NCBI GenBank assembly: GCA_022819905.1
Contig: JAJEGJ010000017.1
Coordinates: 1-39,337, forward strand
Direction: 5' to 3'
Origin: Alphaproteobacteria bacterium
GTDB taxonomy: Bacteria > Pseudomonadota > Alphaproteobacteria > TMED109
DNA length: 39,337 bases
Positions 8,061 to 15,469 of this stretch are shown here, one piece after another. Position 1 is the first letter of the stretch; each line of letters begins with the position of its first letter. A program made the position numbers and the translations under genes. The notes below the pieces were generated by a model. That model was not told the DNA's origin. It did not search any database and worked only from the letters and a program-made list of their open reading frames with translations.

Positions 8061-8884
8061 CAGCGCGGCAGGAGGGCACCAGTCAACGGCGGCAGGGCAT
8101 CACTGACCAGGCAGGAGCACCGCCAATCTCGGGCGATCTGCTTCGGACAGGCCGCCATCCATCCCTCCCGCTACCGCTGTTATCCGGTCGTGAGTGTAGT
8201 TCCCGGTGGACCGCCTTGCATTCCCGCATTGGCGGTACTGGGCGTACCGTTCCGCGCGATCGGGCGCCGACACGGAATGCACCCGGAGACTTCGGAGAGC
8301 GCTCGCTCCGCGGCGGTCAACCTGCGCACCGCCTGGTACGGCGCGCGGTGCAACCGATGAGAACGCAGCTTCTACGGGATACAGGTCGTCGGAATGTCAG
8401 CGCAATGGGGGCGTCGGGGTCAGCATTACCGCGTCAATGATCCGGTCTCGTAACCTCCCTGGTTCACAGACTTGCGGCGATCGTCCTCTTCCGCTCGGTG
8501 TAAAGCATGAGGCACCCGATCGACAGCCGGCAACACTACCGGCCCACCTGCTTGTCTCAGCCTGATATGTCGATATTACGTCGTTTTATCGACACATCAG
8601 CGTGAAATGTCGACAAGATCGACATGTGTAGCCCGGTGTCCGGCTGACGTTGGTCGACCAAGTCGACTCCAGAGGGTTCGCTACCCTCAAAGCCGAAGTT
8701 CATCCGCTAGCTTCCCGAAATAGAGGGGCTCCGGTATCCCCTGAGATCGCCCTTCAGCCGGTAAAGTCGGTCGCTGGCACAATCCGGGTCCGAGGCGCCT
8801 GTAGCAGCATCATTGCCAGCCGAGGCCAGCGCATGCCGTCCTCCGCCCTGCTTCGGTGACGGGCTCTAGATCCCCGCCCGCCCG
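8061..8884. other. Long gene-free region, 824 bases
   Basis: No frame in this region shows protein-family features. It separates the start of the amidohydrolase-TRAP operon from the end of an acyl-CoA dehydrogenase gene, so it should carry the operon's promoter. It contains four copies of TGTCGA/TCGACA arranged as two inverted repeats (8567-8625), a 6-bp stem at 8672-8688, and a hairpin at its right end (8856-8888). Confidence 0.5.
8567..8625. promoter_or_regulatory. Cluster of TGTCGA inverted repeats, possible operator
   Basis: The first repeat is TGTCGATA (8568-8575), an 11-base spacer, then TATCGACA (8587-8594). The second is ATGTCGA (8607-8613), CAAGA, TCGACAT (8619-8625). The two share the same half-site. 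The block is AT-richer than its surroundings. Paired, repeated half-sites are typical of regulator-binding DNA. It lies about 510 bases upstream of the amidohydrolase-TRAP operon. The regulator is not identifiable and no regulator gene is adjacent. Confidence 0.45.
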
Positions 8885-8888
8885 TCAC
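8856..8888 (-). terminator. Hairpin spanning the stop codon of the small acyl-CoA dehydrogenase
   Basis: GTGACGGGC (8856-8864) pairs perfectly with GCCCGTCAC (8880-8888) across a 15-base loop. On the minus strand the stem begins at the gene's stop codon (8885-8887). No T-run follows. It is a candidate terminator or 3'-end stabiliser. Confidence 0.4.
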
Positions 8889-10015
8889 GCATCGCCGGCG
8901 AACCGGTCGAGGTGGTGGGCGGCATCACCGAAGAACGTATCGATCATGGTCAGGCGCTTGAAATAGTGGCCGACCTTGAGTTCGTCGGTCACGCCCATGC
9001 CGCCATGCAGCTGCACGGCCTCTTGCCCGACTTTCCGGCCTGAGTTTCCCATGTGGGCCTTTGCCGCCGACACCGCGCGCCGCCGCTCCGGTGCCGACTT
9101 GTCAAGGCTGAGGGTCGCCATCAGAGCCAGCGAGCGGGCTTCCTCGCACGCGATCAGCATGTCCACCGCGCGATGCTGCAGGACCTGGAATGCTCCGAGC
9201 GGCCGCCCGAACTGCTGGCGGGTCTTGAGATACTCCAGCGTGGTTTCCCGCAACAGATCCATCACTCCCACTGCTTCCGAACAGACGGCGGCAACCGCCC
9301 GGTCTGTGACAGCTTCGATCGCCGGGTACGCCCCGCCTTCCTCGCCCAGCAGGGCATCCTCGCCAACCTGGGCCCCTTTAAGAACGAGTTCCGCCGCTCG
9401 AAAGCCGTCGACCGTCCGATAAGGGCGCACGGTCAGGCCGGGCGTTTCGCGCGGCACCACGAACAGCGAAATACCGTCCTGTGCCCGCACCTCGCCGCTG
9501 CCTCGAGCCGAAACAATGATGAAGTCGGCCGCCTCGGCGTTGTGCACCACCGCCTTATGCCCCGACAGCGTGAAGCCGCCGGCACCGCCTTCCGCGCGGG
9601 TCGCCACATGCGCCAGCGCGTACCGCCCGCCCGGTTCGCCGTGCCCGAACGCCAGCTGGATCTTGCCCTCAATCAGGTCGCCGAGATAACGAGAGCGCTG
9701 CTCGGCGCCTCCCATTGACGCGATCAGTCGACCGCCGAGAAGGATGCTCGGTACATACGGCTCCAATACCAGCCCGCGACCAAACTGTTCCATCAGGATC
9801 ATTACGGACACCGGGTCGGCGCCAAGCCCACCCTCATCTTCGCTAAACGGGATCGCCAGCCAGCCCAGGTCCGCAAACTGCTGCCATACCGTCGGATCGA
9901 ACCCGAGGTCGCTGGCAGCAATGCGGCTCCGGGTCTCGAAGTCGTAGTCGTTCTGGATAAACCGGGCGATGCTCTCGGATAGCAGGGTGTGGTCTTCGCC
10001 GTATGACAGGTCCAT
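8885..10015 (-). CDS. Acyl-CoA dehydrogenase, pimeloyl-CoA dehydrogenase small-subunit type
   Basis: This 376-residue flavoprotein has the acyl-CoA dehydrogenase fold: an N-terminal helical domain, a middle beta domain (FTLSGHKAVVHNAEAADFIIVSA) and a C-terminal helical domain with TRQQFGRPLGAFQVLQHR and QLHGGMGVTDE. The end reads TMIDTFFGDAAHHLDRF where most family members have an IYGGTNEI-like motif. This degenerate end is what I recall from PimD-like small subunits, which pair with a catalytic PimC-like partner. The partner is the next gene upstream, ending 9 bases before this ATG (10013-10015). It probably oxidises medium-chain or dicarboxylic acyl-CoA as a heteromer, feeding electrons to ETF. 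The exact substrate is inferred. Confidence 0.9.
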   Translation of the reverse strand: MDLSYGEDHTLLSESIARFIQNDYDFETRSRIAASDLGFDPTVWQQFADLGWLAIPFSEDEGGLGADPVSVMILMEQFGRGLVLEPYVPSILLGGRLIASMGGAEQRSRYLGDLIEGKIQLAFGHGEPGGRYALAHVATRAEGGAGGFTLSGHKAVVHNAEAADFIIVSARGSGEVRAQDGISLFVVPRETPGLTVRPYRTVDGFRAAELVLKGAQVGEDALLGEEGGAYPAIEAVTDRAVAAVCSEAVGVMDLLRETTLEYLKTRQQFGRPLGAFQVLQHRAVDMLIACEEARSLALMATLSLDKSAPERRRAVSAAKAHMGNSGRKVGQEAVQLHGGMGVTDELKVGHYFKRLTMIDTFFGDAAHHLDRFAGDA

Positions 10016-10024
10016 CGCTACGCC

Positions 10025-11224
10025 TCACAGTTCCAGTACAAGCTTGGCGACGATACCTTTTTGGATTTCGTTCGAACCGCCGTAAATCGAGGCCTTGCGC
10101 CAGTTGAAGTACCTCGGCGCCACGCTGGCGGCGTACTCGGGCCCGATCGGCTCTTCGTTCCAGCCGTCCTTGAGGGCTTCGGGCACGTACGGATTGGCGT
10201 AGGTCCCCACCGCCTCGAGTGCAAGCTCGGTGATTCGCTGCTGGACCTCCGTACCGCGGATCTTGAGGATGTTCGCTTCGGTTCCCGGCTCCTCGCCCGA
10301 AGTCTGCCGGCTTAGCGCCCGCAATTCGGTGTACTCCAGCGCGAGCAGGTCGATCTCCAGAGAGGCGATCTTCTCGCGGAACCGATCGTCTTCGGACAAC
10401 GGGCGCCCGTTGGACAGTTCCGCGGCTGCGATGCGCTTGAGACCGGCAAGCTGCTTCTTTGAGCGCCCCACGTCGGCAATCCCCGCCCGCTCGAAGCTCA
10501 GGAGGAATTTGGCGTACGTCCAGCCGCGATTCTCCTCGCCGACCAGATTCTCCACTGGCACGCGAACGTCCTCGAAGAAGACGTCATTCACCTCATGGCC
10601 ACCATCGATCGTGATGATCGGCTTCACTTCGATTCCGGACGATCGCATGTCGATCAACAGAAACGAGATGCCCTGCTGCGGCTTGGCGGCATCCGGGTCA
10701 GTGCGCACCAGGCAGAAGATATGGTCGGCCCAGTGGGCGGATGTGGTCCATGTCTTTTGGCCATTGACGACATAGACGTCCCCGTCTCGCTCCGCGCGGG
10801 TGCGCAGGTTGGCCAGGTCGGAGCCTGCGCCGGGTTCCGAGTAACCCTGGCACCACCAGTCCTCTCCCGACAGGATCCGCGGGAGGTATCGGGCCTTCTG
10901 CGCACTGTTCCCGAAGGTGAAGATCACCGGGCCCACCATGTTCACTCCGAACGGCATGATCCGAGGTGCGCTGGCGGCCGCGGACTCCTCGTCGTACAGG
11001 TAGCGCTGCATGTGCGTCCAGCCGGTGCCGCCATGATCAACCGGCCAGCCCGGTGCCACCCAGCCCTTCTCGTAGAGGATCCGGTGCCAGGACGCGTAAT
11101 CCTCGCGCCCCAGTTCGAGGCCGTTCTCGACACGCCGCTTGATGTCGGGCGGCAGGCTCGTGGCTAGGAACGCACGCACCTCGTCGCGAAACGCGCGGTC
11201 CGCGCTGGTCAACTCGATGTTCAT
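10025..11224 (-). CDS. Acyl-CoA dehydrogenase, pimeloyl-CoA dehydrogenase large-subunit type
   Basis: This 399-residue acyl-CoA dehydrogenase carries the canonical motifs: the FAD/substrate segment QGYSEPGAGSDLANLRT, VNGQKTWTTSAHWADH, and the C-terminal SIYGGSNEIQKGI signature that its neighbour lacks. Start ATG at 11222-11224 follows GGAAGAG with 6 bases between; an in-frame extension to 11470 is rejected because it has no such site and no family similarity. It is the first gene of a two-gene leftward operon with the small-subunit-type dehydrogenase. Its 5' end faces the rightward CoA-transferase operon across 244 bases, so the two acyl-metabolism units are divergently expressed and probably serve one pathway (inference). 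Confidence 0.92.
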   Translation of the reverse strand: MNIELTSADRAFRDEVRAFLATSLPPDIKRRVENGLELGREDYASWHRILYEKGWVAPGWPVDHGGTGWTHMQRYLYDEESAAASAPRIMPFGVNMVGPVIFTFGNSAQKARYLPRILSGEDWWCQGYSEPGAGSDLANLRTRAERDGDVYVVNGQKTWTTSAHWADHIFCLVRTDPDAAKPQQGISFLLIDMRSSGIEVKPIITIDGGHEVNDVFFEDVRVPVENLVGEENRGWTYAKFLLSFERAGIADVGRSKKQLAGLKRIAAAELSNGRPLSEDDRFREKIASLEIDLLALEYTELRALSRQTSGEEPGTEANILKIRGTEVQQRITELALEAVGTYANPYVPEALKDGWNEEPIGPEYAASVAPRYFNWRKASIYGGSNEIQKGIVAKLVLEL

Positions 11225-11468
11225 GACAACTCTTCCTTCGCACGCCGCGCCGCTGTCGGGCCTCACGGCGCCGCTAATGTAGATGCAATCCGGCCGAACC
11301 AGTAGCGTTGCCACGCCGCAGCCCGAGGCGGTCATCCCGTACCGGTTCCCGGGGCCGATACCATCTGCAGCAAATTCCCCGCGGGTCCGGTACATACCGT
11401 TCGCGGTGAACCCCGCTTCTATCCGCTCTTGAAGACGAAGCGACCTCGCGAACCGCCGGAGCCGACGC

Positions 11469-12644
11469 ATGGATCATCCCGCCGCCGCACCCGTCTCCCC
11501 GCCGGGTCCCCTTTCAGGAGTGACGATCCTCGATCTCACGCGCGTACTTGCAGGCCCCTTCGCCACCATGGTTCTCAGCGATCTCGGCGCCCGCGTGATC
11601 AAGGTCGAACCGCCCGACGGGGACGATGCGCGTACCTTCCCTCCGTGGATCGGCGACACCTCCGCGTACTTCGGATCCCTCAATCGCGGGAAGGAGAGCA
11701 TCGCACTCGATCTCAAGGACGACACCGACCAGTCCCTGTTCAGACAGCTCCTCGGGCGGGCCGACGTGTTGGTCGAGAACTTTCGACCCGGCACACTTGA
11801 CCGCCTCGGCTTCGGCTGGGAGGCACTCAACGCCACCCACCCGCGCCTGATCCTCGCGTCCGTTTCAGGGTTCGGCCAAACCGGGCCGTGGGCCAGGCGA
11901 CCTGCCTACGACATGATCGTTCAGGGGATGGGCGGATTGATGTCGCTCACGGGACATGCAGACGGCCCGCCCACCAGGGTCGGGACATCGATCGGGGACA
12001 TCGCGGCGGGACTGTTCACGGCGGTGGGAATCGCCGCCGCCCTCCATGAGCGTAACCGCACGGGACTCGGGCGGTGGATTGACGTCGCCATGCTCGACTG
12101 CCAGATCGCGATTCTGGAGAACGCGGTAGCCCGTTACTTTGCCACGGGCGTCGCCCCGCCCCCTTCCGGCGCGCGTCACCCTGCGATCGCCCCGTTCGGA
12201 TGCTATCGGGCGGCCGATGGGCATCTTGTACTGGCGGCCGGCAACGACCGAATGTTCCGAACCCTCATGACGGTTCTCGGGCAACCGGAACTTGCAGACG
12301 ATCCTCGTTTTGCAGCCAACCGCGGCCGCATCGAGAACGTCGAGAGCCTGGAGGCCGAGCTCAATGCGTGCTTCCAGACCGCGTCGCGTGCCGAGTGGCT
12401 GGCAAAGCTTGAGGCGGCCGGCATTCCAGCCGGCCCCCTGAACGACGTCGCTGATGCGGTATCGTCCCCGCAGGTGCTCGCCCGGAACATGCTGGTCGAG
12501 GTTGCCGGCGGGACCGTCGACGGCATGAAAGTCGCCGGCAACCCCATCAAACTGTCTGGGCATCAGGACCCGCCCACGCGGGGGCCGGTGCCCGAACTCG
12601 ATGCAGACCGAGCCAGCGCCCTGGACCTGGTGCGTGACAGGTAG
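11469..12644 (+). CDS. Class III (CaiB/BaiF family) CoA-transferase
   Basis: This 391-residue enzyme moves CoA from one carboxylic acid to another through an aspartyl-CoA intermediate. The opening GVTILDLTRVLAGPFATM, DLGARVIKVEPP, then LNRGKESIALDLK and ENFRPGTLDRLG are diagnostic, and the catalytic Asp is Asp148 in PAYDMIVQG. The C-terminal segment AAGIPAGPLNDVADA is also typical. Length fits the family. The start ATG at 11469 lacks a clear ribosome-binding site. It leads a rightward cluster: its last 44 bases overlap the start of a penicillin-acylase-family gene, suggesting coupled translation and a shared pathway. CoA donor and acceptor are unknown. Confidence 0.93.
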   Translation: MDHPAAAPVSPPGPLSGVTILDLTRVLAGPFATMVLSDLGARVIKVEPPDGDDARTFPPWIGDTSAYFGSLNRGKESIALDLKDDTDQSLFRQLLGRADVLVENFRPGTLDRLGFGWEALNATHPRLILASVSGFGQTGPWARRPAYDMIVQGMGGLMSLTGHADGPPTRVGTSIGDIAAGLFTAVGIAAALHERNRTGLGRWIDVAMLDCQIAILENAVARYFATGVAPPPSGARHPAIAPFGCYRAADGHLVLAAGNDRMFRTLMTVLGQPELADDPRFAANRGRIENVESLEAELNACFQTASRAEWLAKLEAAGIPAGPLNDVADAVSSPQVLARNMLVEVAGGTVDGMKVAGNPIKLSGHQDPPTRGPVPELDADRASALDLVRDR

Positions 12645-14931
12645 CCCCCGAGCACGCTTCGGGCTAGCGCCAGCTCTCAGCCTCTGCCTGGCTGCGGCGC
12701 TGACCGCCGTGGCCGTCGGGCTTGCCCTGCCGTTGCTGGCGCTGCAGGCCGCCCTTCCCCGACTTGAAGGCCAACTTGAGGTTCGGGGCCTCAACACCGC
12801 GCTGCGGATCGCGCGCGACGCGCACGGCGTTCCGCACATCGCCGCCGGCAGCGAACGCGACGCCTGGTTCGGGCTCGGGTTCGCGCACGCTCAGGACCGT
12901 TTCACCGCTATGGAATTTGCCCGTCGGGCAGGTCGTGGCCGCCTGGCCGAAATCATGGGAGCGGCCGCGGTCCCGCTGGACCGCAAGTTCCGGACAATCG
13001 GTTACGCTCGGTCGGCCGAAGCCGTTGCGGCTTCGCTGGATCCCGAGACCCGGGATTTGCTGCAAGGCTATGCCGATGGCGTGAACGCCGCCCTCGAAAG
13101 CAACCATCGCCCGTTTGAATTGCGGGTCCTCGGTTTGTCACCTGAACCATGGCTGCCCGCCGACAGCATCCTCGCCATCAAGATGATGGGGACACTCCTC
13201 TCCGGCAACGCGGACACGGAAGCCGAACGGGCACGCCTCCTCCCGCGACTTGGCGAAGCCCGGCTCCGGGAACTCTCGCGCTCGGTCGACGACCTCCTCG
13301 CGGGGTCCAACGCCTGGGCAGTTGCCGGCCGCCATTCCGCCAGCGGCAAGCCGCTCCTGGCGAGCGACCCGCATCTTCGCCTTGCCGCGCCGTCAGTCTG
13401 GTACCTCGCCCATCTCGAGGCACCTGGCCTGCGGGTGTGGGGCGCGACGTTGCCGGGGATTGCTGCGGTCCCGATCGGCCGCAATGAGCATGTGGCCTGG
13501 GGCATGACCTCGGTCTATGCCGACGTCCAAGATCTCTACGTCGAGACCCTGGATCCGACCGAAGCCGGATCGTACCTGACCCCGGTGGGCTCGGAACCAT
13601 TTCGCGTCCGCTCTGAAACGATCGCGGTGAGGGGTCGGGACCCGGTCCATCTCACCATCCGAACCACCCGGCACGGGCCCGTGGTATCCGACCTTCCTGA
13701 ATTCGGGTTCGCCGGTCCCGGGCAGGTCGTGGCTTTCCGCTCGCAGGAGCTGGCCGACACGGACCTGTCCCAGCGGGCGGCGTTCCGGAGCGTACGCGCC
13801 GCGACCGCCGCCGCCTTCCGCGTGGCCATGCATGAGCTTGAGGCGGTCGTCCAGATCGCCGTGCACGCCGACGTCGACGACAATATCGGCTATGTGATGA
13901 CCGGCCGAATTCCGGTCCGCGCCACGGGCGACGGCTTTCTTCCGGTCGAGGGGACCGACTCCGGGGCCGCGTGGATCGGCAGCTTGGAGGGCGCCGCACT
14001 TCCGAGCGAAACCAATCCGCCCGACGGATGGGTCGCCAGCGCGAACGAGTACCTGGCACCCGCCGGATATCAGGCATTCATCATGCGGGACCGCCCTTCT
14101 TCCTACCGGGCAGAGCGCCTGCGGGAACTCCTCGCCAGCGTCCCCTCGGGAGGATTCACGCCTGCGCGGTTCGCAGACATGCAGACCGACATTGTGTCGC
14201 CGGCCGCGCGTGCGATCGTGCCCCTGCTCCTTGCCGCTGGCCCCTTTCCCCAACCCGACACCGACGCGGCCGATCTGCTGAGCCAATGGGATTTCCGCAT
14301 GGAAGCCGGCCGCCCGGAACCACTCGTGTACGCGGCCTGGCATCGCGCGCTGACGCAACGCCTGTCGTCCGCAGTGTTCGGCAACGGCGCCGTCCCGCTG
14401 GCGCCTCGGCCCCAGCTGCTCGTCGATCTGCTGACCGGCCGTGTGCCCGGGTGTGGCGACCCGCAACGCGCCTGCGTCGACGTTGTTCGCGGCGCATTGC
14501 GCGATGCAGTGCAATGGCTGCAGGAGCGGGACGGCGACGACTTGCAGGCCCTGCGCTGGGATTCTGCGGCAAGCGGCGTCCACCGGCATCGTCCCCTGGG
14601 CGAGCTCCCCCTTGTCGGAAATCTGGTCAACATCGTTCGCTCGCATGAGGGCGGACCGTTCACGCTCATGCGGATGCACTCGGACTGGAGCGACGATGGA
14701 CAGCCGTTTGCCGGCATCCATGGAGCGGGCGTGCGGATGGTGCATGATCTGGCCGAGCCGACGCGATCGTGGGCCGTGCTGTCCACCGGACAGGCCGGCC
14801 ATCCGCTCTCGCCGTGGTACCGCGATCACGCCGATCAGTGGTTCGCCGGGCGCCTCCTGCCGCTCGAATCGGACTGGGCCGAGATCAGAACGGAGCAGCA
14901 ACTCATGCTGCTTCCCCGACGTGACCCATAA
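12601..14931 (+). CDS. Penicillin acylase-family N-terminal-nucleophile amidase
   Basis: This 776-residue precursor belongs to the Ntn-hydrolase family of penicillin G acylase, PvdQ/QuiP acyl-homoserine-lactone acylases and related amidases. A hydrophobic segment near residues 22-50 directs export or anchoring. RDAHGVPHIAAGSERDAWFGLGFAHAQDR is the alpha-chain hallmark. The nucleophile is Ser236 at the autocleavage site LLAGSNAWAV; cleavage would give an alpha chain of about 200 residues and a beta chain of about 540, matching the family. IGRNEHVAWGMTSVYADVQDLY follows in the beta chain. The start may be ATG 12601 or GTG 12634; both overlap the CoA-transferase gene. It should cleave an N-acyl amide in the periplasm. 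The substrate is not determinable. Confidence 0.92.
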   Translation: MQTEPAPWTWCVTGSPRARFGLAPALSLCLAAALTAVAVGLALPLLALQAALPRLEGQLEVRGLNTALRIARDAHGVPHIAAGSERDAWFGLGFAHAQDRFTAMEFARRAGRGRLAEIMGAAAVPLDRKFRTIGYARSAEAVAASLDPETRDLLQGYADGVNAALESNHRPFELRVLGLSPEPWLPADSILAIKMMGTLLSGNADTEAERARLLPRLGEARLRELSRSVDDLLAGSNAWAVAGRHSASGKPLLASDPHLRLAAPSVWYLAHLEAPGLRVWGATLPGIAAVPIGRNEHVAWGMTSVYADVQDLYVETLDPTEAGSYLTPVGSEPFRVRSETIAVRGRDPVHLTIRTTRHGPVVSDLPEFGFAGPGQVVAFRSQELADTDLSQRAAFRSVRAATAAAFRVAMHELEAVVQIAVHADVDDNIGYVMTGRIPVRATGDGFLPVEGTDSGAAWIGSLEGAALPSETNPPDGWVASANEYLAPAGYQAFIMRDRPSSYRAERLRELLASVPSGGFTPARFADMQTDIVSPAARAIVPLLLAAGPFPQPDTDAADLLSQWDFRMEAGRPEPLVYAAWHRALTQRLSSAVFGNGAVPLAPRPQLLVDLLTGRVPGCGDPQRACVDVVRGALRDAVQWLQERDGDDLQALRWDSAASGVHRHRPLGELPLVGNLVNIVRSHEGGPFTLMRMHSDWSDDGQPFAGIHGAGVRMVHDLAEPTRSWAVLSTGQAGHPLSPWYRDHADQWFAGRLLPLESDWAEIRTEQQLMLLPRRDP

Positions 14932-14976
14932 CGGCGGCAGTTGCGCGGGCCCGGCGCCGTTCGCATAGTCGCGCCC

Positions 14977-15438
14977 ATGCCGACACCAGCCCAAGCATCA
15001 CCCAGACCGGAAATCCCGATCCTGGAAGACTACGCGCACCGGGTCGACCGGGATATCCGGTTCTTCGATCTGGACGGTGTGGGACACGTCAACCACGCGG
15101 CCGTCGCGCGCTACCTGGAAGAAGGCCGGCTCACGTATCTCGACGGCATCAATGACCCGATCAAGGCAGATCCGGTTTTCATGCTGGCCCACATCGCGAT
15201 CGACTACCTGGCCCAACTGCATTGGCCTGGGATGGTTACGGTCGGCACCAGAATCGCGCGCTTCGGCCGGTCCTCCGTCCATTGGGACCAGGCGGTATTC
15301 CATGGCGGCGTGTGCGCAGCGAAGGCACGCGCGGTCATGGTGCTTGCGGACCGAACCCGCGAAGCGAGCGTGCCGATCCCCGATCATCTCCGAGTTCAGT
15401 TGACCGAGCGGGGAGCTGGGCCCCGCCAGCGATCCTGA
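14977..15438 (+). CDS. Hotdog-fold acyl-CoA thioesterase (4HBT-like)
   Basis: The 153-residue protein (from ATG 14977) has the 4-hydroxybenzoyl-CoA-thioesterase-like pattern: FFDLDGVGHVNHAAVARYLEEGR, with the catalytic acidic residue in the DLDGVGHVNH segment, then HIAIDYLAQLHWPG and VHWDQAVFHGG strands. It should hydrolyse an acyl-CoA to acid and CoA in the cytosol. A TTG start at 14941 would add 12 residues, but the conserved domain does not need them. It lies 45 bases after the amidase gene and 31 bases before the permease gene, consistent with one operon. It may recycle CoA from the same acyl groups handled by the neighbouring transferase and dehydrogenases (inference). Confidence 0.87.
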   Translation: MPTPAQASPRPEIPILEDYAHRVDRDIRFFDLDGVGHVNHAAVARYLEEGRLTYLDGINDPIKADPVFMLAHIAIDYLAQLHWPGMVTVGTRIARFGRSSVHWDQAVFHGGVCAAKARAVMVLADRTREASVPIPDHLRVQLTERGAGPRQRS

Positions 15439-15469
15439 CGCCCATCCCGGCGGGGACGGCTGACCCGTC

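Noticed and set aside
8206-8565. Rightward 119-codon frame in the long gene-free region
   Set aside because: No ribosome-binding site or family features; residue composition fits random GC-rich DNA.
8672-8688. tRNA T-arm-like stem (GAGGGT, TCGCT, ACCCTC)
   Set aside because: No acceptor, D or anticodon stems fit around it, so it is not a tRNA or a convincing attachment-site remnant.
13393-14994. Leftward 533-codon open frame opposite the amidase gene
   Set aside because: It lies on the complement of a well-supported acylase, shows no domain features, and is explained by high GC reducing stop codons.
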